A stretch of 64,000 nt of DNA. It comes from Dioscorea cayenensis subsp. rotundata. Its lineage: Eukaryota; Streptophyta; Magnoliopsida; Dioscoreales; Dioscoreaceae. The DNA lies in NCBI RefSeq assembly GCF_009730915.1, contig NW_024086838.1, forward strand, positions 1 through 64,000, given 5' to 3'. The position numbers and the translations under genes were made by a program. Below the pieces are notes generated by a model. That model did no database searches and was not told the DNA's origin. It saw only the letters and a list, made by a program, of their open reading frames with translations. Positions 42,400-54,446 of the stretch are shown here, piece after piece; the first letter of the stretch is position 1, and each line of letters begins with the position of its first letter.

Positions 42400-44145
42400 T
42401 GACAAGGTCCCCTTGCGTATATCCCGCAAGTGCACGGGTTTGTCAAAGTAATAATCCCGGGTGAGCGGGTATCGAATCCACAGGGAGTAGGGAATAAAAA
42501 TACTTAATTCGATTCTTAGCTATGTAAAAGATCAATGATGATGAGTGTGATAATGATTCAATTCTCAATAGTAAAAGCAACAAGTAAGAGAGCAAAAGTA
42601 AAGAAGGGGGGTAAGGCAATCGATAAAGATGGGGTACCCGGATAATGCTCCGCCTAGGATAATTGTTTCAAGTTCCAGAACCCTCTATTATGCTTCCTAA
42701 TCAATGCAATGGTGAGTCATGGAAATCCTTAATTACATAGTCCCAAATCTAAGGTCAACTATGCCTAACTCTATACATGTCCGGGAGGCGAAATCGAACA
42801 ATCTCAACACCTCACACTCGCATAGAGTTGCAATGAGCTCTAGGGATTCCAAGTGATAAATCTCTTCCTAATTATAGACCTAACCCTTTGGTCCAGGTGG
42901 AAGGTCCCTAACCACAACTGAGCCCCAGATACTAAGATCACCTCAACGCTTCACTCCGTTGCACGCAGAACTGAGCCTTAGCGGAAGTTCATCCCTTAGA
43001 CCATTCACTTTATTATGGCCTCAAAGAACTCAAGCAACGGAGGTAGAATCTATCACGCCAGAGGGGAAAAGGGATGCTCCTGTACCTCTCGACTCACCCT
43101 CTCAACCCTCTCCAACCTAGCTTTGTCTAACGCTCGTGGTGTGTCACTAACTCACAAGATTACCAAAAAGAACTCTCAACCCTAGTGTCACTCTAGGGGA
43201 AATGTTCATACAATCAAGCATTCAAGGTTGGAACTCACAACAAACATCAATTTATTGAAAGCATAATAAAGAGGTTCAAATAAACAAATACATCCTAGGG
43301 TTCACAATACCCGAGTACCCACTAGGGGTTTAGCTCTCCATGGAGCTAAGTACAATCAAAGAAATAGAATGTAAAAGCAATGAATCCATAAAGAAACCCC
43401 CTCGATAGTCGTGTCGATGGTCTTGTGGAAAGTCCTCTACTCGTCGTACAAGGATTCCCTCGTCCGGTATAGGATACGCCTCGACAGAAGCTCTCCTACC
43501 AATCTTCGTCCTAAGGAATGATGACGTCGGAGCCGTAAAACCTCTCTAAAACCTTGGCCAATACCCCTCGAAACCCTAGCGGAAGCCCTCTCTCAAGTTG
43601 GGGAAAAGATGGAGAAAAGAATACTAAGATCGGGGCTGATTCGGCTTTTAAATAGGGCTGGAATCGGCCGACAGCATGGGCGTGGATGCTTCACGTGCCC
43701 GTGAGGAATTTCTACACAGGCGTGGATAATTTCCACACGCCCGTGTGGATCCTCTGAACTCCTGTTTTCTCGGACGGCTGTGAACAGTGCTGCTACAGTA
43801 CTTTCTACCGTGGTGAAGCTTTTGTTCTATGTGCATAAGTCGGAATGCCCGAGTGTGACTGCCTTTGTGCCCCTCCAAATGGATGTGCCAACTGGAATAC
43901 GAGGAGGTTGGCACACACTCTAGCATCTCACATCGACCCATGTCTTCGCGTTTGAACCTTAGCAAGATTTCCTCCAAAATCGGTGCATTGTAATCCACAT
44001 TGGCTTCTTTCCTTCATACTTGGCCTCACAACCTACCTGCATAAAAGTAACACAAAAACACATATATTAGTGTAAAAACCTAAGAAAAGTAATGCTCAAC
44101 ATAAGGGATGAACGCTTCGCCTCCATATCGCACACGCACTTATCA
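42400..44145 (-). mobile_element. Solo A LTR nested in A4 5' LTR (TSD GGGCT)
   Basis: 1746 bp, TGACAAGGTCCCC to CACTTATCA, flanked by GGGCT at 42395-42399 and 44146-44150. Confidence 0.93.
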
Positions 44146-44150
44146 GGGCT

Positions 44151-44745
44151 AAAGGATGACCTTCCACTGGGGCTTAGTTGTGGGTGCAATGGAGTTAAGC
44201 GTTGAAGTGATTTTAGCACCTAGGGCTTAATTGTGGCTAGGGACATGTATAGAGTTAGGCTGAGAGGTTATTCATTGGAAGAGAATTTATCCCTTGGAAT
44301 ACCTAGAACTCATTGCAATTCTATACGAGTGTGAGGCTGAGAGGTTATTCAATTTCTCCTCCGGGACATGTATAGAGTTTGGCATTGTTGACATTAGATT
44401 TGGGACCATGTATTTAAGGATATCCACGACTCATTATTACATTTGTTATTAAGTATAATAGAGGGTGCTTGCACTTGAAATGATTATCCTAAGCCGAGCA
44501 ATATCCGGGTACCCCATTTTTATCGATTCCCTTACCTTCTCCTTTACTTGTGCTCTCTTTCTTGTTCTTTTACTTTTATTATTTCACATCTTGTCACACA
44601 TATCACTATTCATATTTTACTTAGTTAAGAAATAATTTAAGTGTTTTGTTACCTACTCCCTGTGGATATGATACCCCACACATCTCATATTTTATTACTT
44701 TGACAAACCCGTGCACTTGCGGGACATACGCAAGGGCCGTTGTTA
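44151..44745 (+). repeat. A4 5' LTR, second part
   Basis: Continues after the solo LTR and ends CCGTTGTTA, with TTA in place of TCA. It contains a small duplication of GAGAGGTTATTCA (about 44262 and 44339). Confidence 0.8.
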
Positions 44746-44751
44746 AGTTTT

Positions 44752-44768
44752 TGGCACCGTTGTCGGGA
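44752..44768 (+). other. A4 primer-binding site
   Basis: TGGCACCGTTGTCGGGA matches the tRNA-Asp complement with two changes plus a changed final base. Confidence 0.8.
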
Positions 44769-44895
44769 AGTGGCCGTTTTGAGATACTTTGCACTTTGTT
44801 TTCTTAGCTATTCATTCATTCATTTTAGTTCACATCTTCTTTTCTATCATCGTTTTGAATTTTCTTTTTCTTTGTTTTTGGTGCAGCTCCAGGTT

Positions 44896-46170
44896 ATGAC
44901 CCGAGGAAACCCTTCACAAATTGTTGAAGGAGATCCTGAGCTTCAACGTAAACTTAGAAGAAAAGGGAAAGAACCTATGCAAGAATTGTTTAAACTAGCT
45001 GATTTGGAAGTAGAAGAATCTAAACACATGGCATAACAGAATGAGCAATAGCGGACATTATCCTATTATGGCAGACCTTCAGTATTAGGGACATAATCAA
45101 GTATTGTGCATTCCCCGATTACAGCTCTGAACTTTGAGTTGAAGCCAGCATTCATCCACATGTTGCAGCAATCCGCACAGTTCAACGGTTTGGCCGATGA
45201 GGATCCAAATAGTCATATAGAGAGTTTTCTCGAGGTGTGTGATATGCTGAAGATAAACAGAGTGACGGATGATGCCATCAAGTTGAGAGCCTTCCCATTT
45301 TCTCTAAAGGGGAGAGTGAAGCAATGGCTACACTCATTACCTAGAGCATCGATTACCACATGGGAGGAGATGGTAGAAGCTTTTCTGGCCTGTTATTTCC
45401 CTCCCGGAAAATCTGCAAAACTTATGAATGAGATCTCGTCCTTTATGCAGTCAGAATTGGAGTCTCTATTTGAGATGCTGGAAAAGTTCAAGGAGCTCCT
45501 GAGAAAGTGCCCACAACACGGATTCCTAGAGTTGATGAATGTCCAGACCTTTTACAACATGTTGAATCCGAGTATAAGGCAACTCTTGGATGTGGCAGCA
45601 GGAGGTACCTTAGGTAGCAAGACCCCCAGTGAGGCCCATCAACTAATTGAGGAAATGGGGTTAAATAGCTACCAATGGAATGCTAGGAAGAAGAAAAAGG
45701 TGACCGGTCTCCGTGAGATATATGTAGTAACTTCATTGGTGGCTCAAGTGGAATCATTGAGTAAAAAGTTAGATCTTCTAACTTCGAATAGAGTGGCAGC
45801 CGTGACTACTTGCATCTCCGATTGCCTGATCTCCATTGGTGATGCATCTTCAGTTGAGAACGTCGATTTTATGGGTAATGCAATGGGGAACCAAGGGAAT
45901 CTATATGGAAACATATACAATCCGGGTTGGAAGAATCATCCCAATTTTTTGTGGAGCAACCAAGGTCCACAAAAGGCCATAGCACCACCGGGTTTCCAAC
46001 AACAACAAGCCCCAAACATGGAGAACCGAGTTTCAGGCTTGGAGACACATATGACGGATTTAGAGAAGGCCTTGACTAGGTTTGTACAATTGTTGGATAC
46101 AAGGTTTCAATCAGTTGAGGCTACACTTCGCAACCACACCACCTCTTTGCACAATCTTGAAAATCAATCA
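44896..46170 (+). pseudogene. gag: A4 gag, zinc knuckle deleted
   Basis: ATG at 44896 (MTRGNPSQIVEGDPEL) after an acceptor-like GGTGCAG. TAA replaces a Gln codon at 45034, and a TAG follows at about 45049. It is then open 45106-46176 with the whole Retrotrans_gag core. At about 45812-45826 an in-frame deletion of 24 bp took out CX2CX3H, leaving ACTTGCATCTCCGATTGC, so no nucleic-acid-binding knuckle remains. At about 46170 about 100 bp between AAAATCAA and ATCACTTTG are deleted, joining at shared ATCA. Confidence 0.82.
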
Positions 46171-47361
46171 CTTTGAGAAGTGGTCGAGAGGTTGAAGGTA
46201 GGCTTACAAGTGAGAAGCCCAATAAACACGTACCCGAGGTCATAGAGGTTGAAGAAGGAACAAGCAAAGAGAAGGAGGTGGCACCCCTCACCTTTCAAGC
46301 ACAGAATCCCTTATCCTTCTAGGTTGAAGAATGACAAAGGGGATGAATAGTACAAGAAGTTCCTGAGTTTGTTCAAGCAACTCCACGTCAATATTCCTTT
46401 TGTTGAGGCATTGGCCCAAATGCCTAAGAATGCAAAATTCTTGAAGGACTTGTTGACTAACAAGTGGAAGTTGGAGGAGACTGCTTCAGTAATCTTAGAT
46501 GCTTCTTGCTCGGCGGTGTTGCAAAAGAACATGCTAAACAAGAAGAAAGACCCGGGAAGCTTCATCATTACGTGTAATATTTGAAATTTTGGTGAAGAAA
46601 TGGCATTGGCAAACTCAGGGGCTAGTATCAACGTCATGCCATACACCTTCTTTCAGAAGCTAGGTTTGGGAGAGCCTAGGCCCACTCGCATGACTTTGCA
46701 ATTGGCGAATCAAATAGTGAGACATCCGAGGGGCATTAGTGAAGACATGCTTGTCAAGGTGGACAAGTACATTTTTCTGGTTGACTTTGTAGTGCTAGAC
46801 ATCGATGAGGATGTGGATGTACCTTTGATACTTGGGAGACCATTCTTGTAGAGTTCCAATGCATTGATTGACATGGACGGCGGGGAGCTAACATTGAGAG
46901 TTGGACATGACAAGCTCACATACCGCCTTGCTGAAGCCATGGATCATTCTCTTGATTTCGATGATCCTTTCTATTTTCTAGACACTATTGATGATATTGT
47001 TGATGAATACATGCAGGAAATGTTCAATCTGGACCCGTACGAGGGTTTGTTCAACCAAGAGGTAGAAAATGAAGAAGTTATGATGCTTGGTTTGATTGAA
47101 GAAGTACCATCTACTCCGGGGATCCTGAAGAAGGTGCTCTGGAAGATGAAGATGGCAAGGAGACACCACTGGAAATGCTCCAAGGCTGCTGGAGATGCGC
47201 GCGAACCAAACAAATTGGATGCACCATTGCGAGGTGGTCCCAAGCCTATTAACTCCCTCTCTACGTTCAAGAGGCTTTGCGCTTCATGCTTTCAAGCTAT
47301 GGGTAAGAGGGCAACCTTCATCTATGAACCCCGTGAGGTAAGACAAGGTATGTCAAGTTAG
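46171..47361 (+). pseudogene. pro: A4 protease and tail, active-site Asp lost
   Basis: Three blocks: 46369-46584, 46600-46851 and 46864-47361. The active site reads NSGASINVMP (AAC at 46612), so the catalytic Asp is lost. Stops are TAG near 46348, TGA at 46582-46584 and TAG at 46849-46851, just after LGRPFL. A two-base shift near 46290 breaks the linker. The tail has MKMARRHHWKCSK and ends EPREVRQGMSS before the damaged stem-loop (47383). Confidence 0.82.
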
Positions 47362-47744
47362 TGACATAAAACAAGCGCTTCTTGGGAGGCAAACAAAGGG
47401 TTTACAGTTTTCTTATTTAGTAGTTTAGTGTTTGCATGAATAAAAGTGTTGAGTGTTGGTGCCTTTATTTTTAAATACTTTTATTATGGGGTTTTAATGT
47501 CATCGTGTGTTTTCATGTGGATTTGGTGAAGTTTAGGTCATTTGAGCTTATTTTTTGTGTTTTCTCTGGTTGAAGTTGCCTTGTAAAGAAGGCTCTGAGT
47601 GTATAGTTGTGTTCAGAAATTTTCTGCAGTGTTTCCAAAGTTATCTAAGTGTCCAGAGAAAACACACGCCAGTGTGGAATTTCAGCACGAGCGTGTGTTT
47701 TTGGTCAGAGTTCATCCAGGGACAGCACAGGGGTATGGACACTC
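47362..47744 (+). other. A4 spacer and palindrome array remnant
   Basis: AT-rich spacer, then only about one array unit (47655-47740: CACACGCCAGTGTGG, CACGAGCGTGTG, CACAGGGGTATGG). It breaks into unrelated sequence at about 47745. Confidence 0.65.
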
Positions 47745-48607
47745 CTTGTGAGGGATTCACCGCTCATGTGGTGATTATACCTTGATCCCCTTAGCTCATG
47801 TGGTGATACCTAATCATCACCTTCTTGAGTGATTCACCGCTCAATCATGCCAAGTTATATAGTGGTACCCCGTGAGGGGTAGGATTGTTAAATAATGTGA
47901 ATTAGACTTCTAGTACTAACGGATCCTCTAATGCCTAGGATATCGAACTGGGTGATAAAGAGATTAATTACTAAACAAAGAAGATGAACTAAAGGATGGA
48001 GGAACCTGGTAGACTAGGGATGAGTTTCGATAACAAGAGAGCAATACCCGGGGATAATTATTATGTGCTCGAGATACTAACCTGAGTCTAATGCCTACAA
48101 AGGTACATTCTAAGATCCTTGTGGGTACTCAAAAGCTCGGTTGCGTCTACGGCTCTCAAATACACTAGGCTTTCCTAGTGTAACTATGAGCTTCATACAT
48201 GCCAAGTTTTTCAACTATACTAGGTAATCAAAACTATAATAATACACACACACAATGAGTTTTACACAATCAACTACACCACTCAATCATGCTAAGTTAT
48301 GCAACACATTAAATAACACAAGAACACTTTAGAACTCTATAGGTATTAGAAACAAGTAGTCAAAGTATAAGAAACAATATAGTTCAGAATCTCTAGACAT
48401 CATGGAACAGTTAGCCCCTAATGAATTCATACATAATTGAGAGTAGAAGATAAATGCAAACAAGAAAGAAAACATGACTTCCCCTTTTTACAAAGATTTC
48501 TTAAATTGTACATCAAGAACTCCATGGAATGGGCAAACTTCACTTCTTTAGTGTCTCTGATTAAACCTTGATCCCCATAGCTCATGTGGTGATGCCTAAT
48601 CATCATC
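47745..48607. other. Unassigned 0.86-kb segment with direct-repeat ends
   Basis: Does not match the A, B, C or D sequences in this window. CTTGATCCCCTTAGCTCATG plus TGGTGATACCTAATCATCA begins at 47781, and a near copy (CTTGATCCCCATAGCTCATG) begins at 48569. TCAATCATGCCAAGTTAT recurs at 47841 and, as TCAATCATGCTAAGTTAT, at 48284. No ORF is supported. It may be a leader or LTR fragment of another element. Confidence 0.5.
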
Positions 48608-49748
48608 CACGATGTGAACGTGTGCCCGTTTGCGTCACCTCGATGAAAGTATGGACTCAGGAAGTATTTTAGGACAGGTACTGTAGGGGAACATTGTAGC
48701 GAAAGTACTGCAGCAACGCTGTTCACAGCCAGTCGAGAAAACAGGAATTTAGAGAATCCAAACGGGTGTGTGGAAATTATACACGGCCGTGTGGAAATTC
48801 CACATGGGCGTGTGAAAAATCCACAGGCCCGTGTGGTCACACGATTCCTGCCCTATTTAAAGCCGATTCAGCCCCAATTTCAGCATTCTTTTCTCCATCT
48901 TTTCCCCAACTTTAGAGAGAGTTTCGGCTAGGGTTTTTAGAGGTATTGGCTAGGGTTTTGGAGAGGTTCTACGGCTCTGACATTGTTAATCCTTAGGAAG
49001 AAGGTTGGTAGGGGAGCTTCCATCGAGGCGTATCCTATACCGGATAAGGGAATCTTTGGACAACTAGTTGAGGACGTTCCACAAGACAATCGGCATGACT
49101 ATCGAGGGGGTTTCTCTATGGATTCATTGCTTTTACATTCTATTTCTTTGATTGTACTTAGCTCCATGGAGAGCTAAACCCCTAGTGGATACTTGGGTAT
49201 TTGTAAACCCTAGGATGTATTTGTTTCATTGAATCTCTTTACTATGCTTTCAATTAATTAATGTTTATTGTGAGTTCCAACCTTGAATGCTTGATTGTAT
49301 GAACATTTCACCTAGAGTGACACTAGGGTTGAGAGTTCTTATTGGTAACCTTGTGAGTGAGTGACACACCATGAGCGTTAGACAAAGCTAGGTTGGAGAG
49401 GGTTGAGAGGGTGAGTCGAGAGGTACAAGAGCGTCCCCTTTCCCCTCCGACGTGATAGATTCTACCTCCATTCCTCGAGTTCTTTGCGGCCATAATAGAG
49501 TGAATGGTTTAAGAGATGACCCTCCGCTGGGGCTTAGTTGCGCGTGCAACGGAGTGAAGCGTTGAGGTGATCTTAGTATCTATAGCTTAATTATGGTTAG
49601 GGACCTTCCACCTGGACCAAAGGGTTAGGTCTATAATTAGGAAGAGATTTATCACTTCGAATCCCTAGAGCTCATTCCAACTCTATTCGAGTGTGAGGTT
49701 GAGAGGTTATCTAATCTCTCCTCCGGGACATGTATAGAGTTAGGCATA
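48608..49748 (+). repeat. A LTR piece (5'-truncated), first part
   Basis: Begins inside the LTR at CCACGATGTGAACGTG. The ACTGTAG repeats, four palindromes (48765-48830) and CTATTTAAAG near 48853 are well kept. It runs to GGCATA, where the D solo LTR is inserted, and resumes at 51225. Confidence 0.85.
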
Positions 49749-49753
49749 GTTGA

Positions 49754-51219
49754 TGATGAGTGCGATCCGCAAGTGCACGGAGTCGTCAAGTAATACCTCT
49801 CGTGCGAGCACGATAGGGTCGTATTCCCTGGGCCCAAGGATCTACCCTTACTTCCTCTTTGCTTATTGTCTAGCCGATGATTCGAAAAGGTTTCTCTAAT
49901 CTATTAATTTAAATAAGATAACTACAAGTGGAGACTAAAAATACGGAGAGGGGTATAAAATCGGGGAAAGGAACGGTCACGGATCGCGGATTCCCTAGGG
50001 GCTACTAAAGTGCACGGGATGCTAAGAATGTCATGCAATTGAAGGTTTGGACCTAGAGATTTCCTAGATTAGGTCAACCCGATGGTCACGACCATTGACC
50101 CCTAATCCGGTATAAGTATTGACACGAATTTCTTCCGATCAAATCCTCATACGATTGCATTAACAAGTGGGAAATCCCTAATTAGAGCCGGAACACAACT
50201 TGGTCTAGCCCCTAATGGTGGAGGGTGCATGAATACCCGATGGTCATGGCGTATTCGTACATGAATCCCTTCCAAACTTGGTGTGTCTAGTACAAGGGCG
50301 ATGGTCACGCTACCAAGTACAACCTAGCAGTTGGTTTACAAAGTTCTCATGTAAGCAACACATCAAATGCACCAAGAAGGAATCTCAAAACACAACAATT
50401 GCAATAAACAAACTTAAATCATCCAAATACACAAGTTCACCACAGGGTTCACCGGCATCCGGTGACCTTGGGGTCTACTCGTCCATACAAACAAATCCAA
50501 GCAACAAATCCATGCAAACAACTATAAATGGCATAATAAAAACTCCCTCAAATAATGGAAGAAGGAAGACAAGCCAAGCTAGGTGGAAAGGCTTCCACGG
50601 ACGCCGCAATGGGGGAGGCTTCCCTCGTCATCTACAATCTCCCAAAGAAGAGATCGATGAAGAACTAGCCAAATCCGAGCTTCTCCCTTAGATTTCCCTT
50701 CTCCAAAACATGTAATCTTGCCTCTCAAAGACTGCTGAAAATCGGCTTGAAGAACTCTCCCAAAAACTCCTCTCCTTGCCCTAGAAGAAATCAGCTTCTT
50801 ATATACCCCGTCAGTCCATGCGGGCTCTATGCGGGCACATGGAGCCCGTGAAGCTCATAGCCAAATGCCCAAAAACCCTGCCGGTACTACAGTGTTTTTG
50901 CTACAGTACCGAGACTTGAGAATTTCCAGCAAACCTCACAGGCATCCATGCGGGCGCATGGAGCCCGTGAAACTCCCAGCCAAATGCTCGCAGCAAGAAC
51001 AATGACCTGCTGCAGTACCGCTACAGTACCGGGACCCCAAAAATGCCATTTTTGAAGTCGAATTCATCCGATTTGCATTTTTGAGCATTGTTTGACTCAT
51101 TTAAGACCTACAACACCCAAATAACCAATTTAGACATAAAACGGGCATCAATTCGTTAACATATTCACAAAAGATACAAGATTAATACATATAAAATACA
51201 TACATTTAGGCATTTATCA
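49754..51219 (-). mobile_element. Solo D LTR (TSD GTTGA)
   Basis: 1466 bp, TGATGAGTGCGATCCG to GGCATTTATCA, flanked by GTTGA at 49749-49753 and 51220-51224. It has a minus-strand TATATAAG near 50800 preceded (on the minus strand) by CATGCGGGC...GCCCGCATGG palindromes and CTGTAG repeats (50888-51032). The terminal 25 bp resemble the A and C LTR ends (CCGTGCACTTGCGG). A plus-strand 137-codon ORF (50278-50691) has no recognisable domain and is not called. Confidence 0.92.
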
Positions 51220-51224
51220 GTTGA

Positions 51225-51514
51225 CCTTAGATTTAGGACTATGTATTTAAGGATTTCCACGACTGACCATTGAATTTATTAGGAAGCATAATAGAGGGTT
51301 GTTCCACTTGAAATGATTGTCCTAGGTGGAGCATTATCTGAGTACCCCATCTTTATCGATTGCCTTACCTCCCTCTTTACTCGTACTCTCTTACTTGTTG
51401 TTTTTACTTTTGAGAATTGAATCATTGTCACACTTATCACTACCAATCTTTCACATAGATAAGAAGGGGATTAAGTGTTTTTATTCCCTATTCCCTGTGG
51501 ATTCGATACCCGCT
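51225..51514 (+). repeat. A LTR piece, second part
   Basis: Continues the A LTR after the D insertion to GATACCCGCT, then switches to family B within CATCA. The LTR end and PBS are missing. Confidence 0.82.
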
Positions 51515-53291
51515 CATCACTTTAATCAGATTTTATATCACATTTGTGTTTATTTGTGCTCTTTTGTGCGTTTAGGGTTATGGAGACAAGTCTGGAAGAA
51601 AGAAAGCAAAGATAGATCATTGACACAATTGTTTAGCAAATTCTTGTATCGAATAAGTGTCAAGGCATAAGTTGTGATAAAAAATATGTGGGTGTGTACT
51701 AAGCTCCAAAATGTTCAAGTGAATACACAAATTGAAGAGGCACAAAGGTAGTCCCACTTATATGTTTCGACTTGTGTAACATTGTTAAGAGCTTCGTCAA
51801 TGTGTTTTAAGGAGAAGGTATGATATGATTTACTGCATTGATGTGTGCCCAATCACGGAGCCCCAATGAAGAAATTGAAGTCGGGAGACTATAGAAAAAG
51901 TACTACAGAAGTTTACTGCAGTAAGATTATTGTAGCAGTTACTATTTATAGTGCGCAAGAAATGGAAACCTAGAAATCCACATGCCTATGTGGAATTTAC
52001 ACAGGGGCGTATGGATGCCCAATTTAAGCCCTTTAAATACCGCTTGGAGAGTTTATTTTAGTGATCTTCTTCCTACCTTTTACCTATCTTTTGGGGAGAG
52101 CGTGGCTATGGTTTGGAGAGGTTTTTGCTGGGGTTTTCGAGCGTTCTATGGCATTTGACATCAATTTTTTTTGGGGGAGAGTTATTAGGGGAACTTCCAA
52201 TGGCCTTGATTCAGCGGAGTGTGTCCATGGCTTGATGAAGGAGTCTTTGGAGAAGTCGAGGAAGTTCCTCAAGACCATCAACATGGATGACAAGGGGGTT
52301 ATCTCTATGGATTTCTTGCACTTATTTTTGATTTTATCTTTAACTATGTATTACTCCATGTTCAATTAAACCCCTAGTGGGTGCTTGGACTTGTAAACCC
52401 TAGGATGATTTTGTTTCATTGACTTTTATTTTGTTTCTTTAATTGATGTTTTAATTGAGTTTCAATCTTGCATGCTTATTATTATGATTTTCCCTTACAG
52501 TGACACTAAGGTTGAGAATCTATGTAGGTAATCCTTGGAAGGGGTGTTAACTTCACTAGGGTTAGACTTAGGGAGGTTGAAGAGGGTTGAGAGGGTTAGT
52601 CGAGAGGTAGCAAAACATCACCTTTCCCTTCCAACATAATTTATCCTACCTCCATGTTCTAAGAGTTCTTTGTGATCATCATAGAGTGAAGTGGTAAAAG
52701 AAAAACTCCATTGTGGCTTACTTGCTTGAGCAATACTGTGAAGTGTTGAGTAATCCTTAGTGCTGGGGCTTAATTGTGATTAGGGGTCTTTTGTCTGAAC
52801 CAAAGGGTTAGATCTAAATTAGGGAATAGGGTTTATCACTTGGAGTCCCTAGACCCTCAAGCAGTTCCATAGAGTATCAGGTATTGAGAGTACTCCTTTC
52901 CGCCGGGGCATAGTGTAGAGTGCTAGTCGTGGTTGACCTTAGGTTTGGGACCATGTATCTTTGAATTTCCATGACTCATTAGACTTTAATTAGGAGGCAT
53001 AATATTAGTCTTGCACTTGAAACATTAGTCCTAGGGTGAGCATTGTCCGGGTACCCCATTTTACCATTGATCGTCCTATTCGATTACTTTTTCTTGTTCT
53101 GTTTTCTTTTCCACTTTTTTTTGAATTAATATCTTGAATCAATTCACAAATTGGTTTTCACTTTAGCAAAATACCAATACTTCTTATTTCAGAACAACTA
53201 TTCCTTGTGGATTCGACTGCCCACTTATCGGGGTATTTTATTACTTTGACAACCCGTGCACTTGCGGTACACACATGCAAGGGGTGTGTCA
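51515..53291 (+). repeat. Family B LTR, copy 2, 5'-truncated
   Basis: Begins at CATCACTTTAATCAG, about 50 bp into the LTR, and ends with the intact GCAAGGGGTGTGTCA. It is nearly identical to copy 1 (14350-16111). CTTTAAATAC at 52031. No coding region is attached. Confidence 0.82.
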
Positions 53292-54302
53292 GCCATCATC
53301 ATAAATTCAAGGGGGTTTTATTCAATGGTTTTTATTGATTTTCATTACGTTATTTTTTTGCTCTGTAATTAGCCACATTGAGGGATAAACCCCAGTAGAT
53401 ATTTTGGCATATGAACCCTAGGATCATATCTTTGTATTGATTTACTTTATGTCTTTTATTAAATCTAGTTTAATTGAGTTTAAATCTTGTTTTCTCATTG
53501 CTTGCATGTCATATTAATCCTTATGATTGATTTGTTTTGCATGATATGTTGCCTTGGTAAGAGAGAGGTCTCCATTAGGGTTAGAACTCCAAGATTGAAG
53601 AGGGTTGAAAGGGTGAGTCATGAGATAGTGGAGTGTCCCCTTTCCTCTCCGATGAGTGCTTCCTATCTCCATATCCCTAAACTTTATGCAACCATATTTG
53701 GTGTGAGGCGTGAGATTGAGAGATTTCTCCACCAAGACTTTATAGGGGTTAGGGATCTTTTACCTAGAAGTAGGGTTAGATCTATCTTTAGGAATCATTG
53801 TACTCTTAGGAATCCCTATAGTCCATTGGGGTCATTTGTGGTGTGAGGTGCGAGATTGAGTGATTTCTCCACCAAGACCTCGTAAGGAACTAGTATCGCT
53901 AGCCTAGAGGTAGGGATCAATTATTCTTGGATTACCTCGACTCATTTAGCTTGGTTCAGTAATATTAAGTAAATCGTGTGCTTCATGTTAGATCATAGGG
54001 GCATCATTGCCCGGGTACCTCATCTTTATTGATTGAGACTTACCTTATTTTATTTTCCCTTTGCTTCTTGCGAGATTTATATTTCTTCCTTTATTTTATC
54101 TTCATTGACTAGATAACTGAGAAAAGGTTATTACTAATACTTCAGTTCCTTGTAGATTTGACCATCTGACCCATTGGGTACTTTATTAATTTGACACCCA
54201 TGCACTCGCAGCACTTTGTATTGATTTACTAGCCAACTCATTGGGTACTTTATTAATTTGACACCTGTACACTTGCGGTGCACACATGCAAGAGGTGTGT
54301 TA
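53292..54302 (+). repeat. C2 LTR, 5'-truncated
   Basis: Starts at CATCATCATAAATTCAAGGG, matching C LTR leader near 39340, and ends GAGGTGTGTTA before a PBS. The promoter half is missing. The block TTGGGTACTTTATTAATTTG is duplicated (54174 and 54240). Confidence 0.75.
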
Positions 54303-54308
54303 AGTTTT

Positions 54309-54325
54309 TGGCGCCGTTGCCAGGG
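54309..54325 (+). other. C2 primer-binding site
   Basis: TGGCGCCGTTGCCAGGG, one mismatch to the tRNA-Asp complement. Confidence 0.87.
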
Positions 54326-54446
54326 AATGGGATATTAGGAATACTTGGACTTTTTTCTTTAGTCATTCACCTTTTCATTTCTTTTCTACTTCATATTTCT
54401 TCTTTCGCCGTTTTCATTTTTCTTTTATTGATTTCAGCTATAGGTT

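Larger units (their letters stand above)
41100..51514 (+). mobile_element. Element A4 (diverged A family) with nested and deleted parts
   Basis: 5' LTR 41100-42399 and 44151-44745 (split by a solo LTR), PBS, gag, protease, a remnant palindrome array, then foreign sequence in place of ORF2 and the 3' region, then an A LTR piece (48608-51514) split by a D solo LTR. The 5' LTR is more diverged from A1 than the 3' piece, so the latter may come from another insertion. No pol. Confidence 0.7.

Noticed and set aside
47745..48607. MITE or DNA transposon
   Set aside because: The end blocks are direct, not inverted, repeats and no target duplication is seen, so it was left unassigned.
50278..50691. 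137-codon ORF in the D solo LTR
   Set aside because: Low-complexity, Ser/Asn/Lys-rich, inside an LTR with solo-LTR ends and target duplications; no domain seen.
52061..52369. 102-codon ORF in B LTR, with a partner at 14999-15256
   Set aside because: It is the LTR leader read by chance; the two copies differ by frame-changing indels and no family is recognisable.
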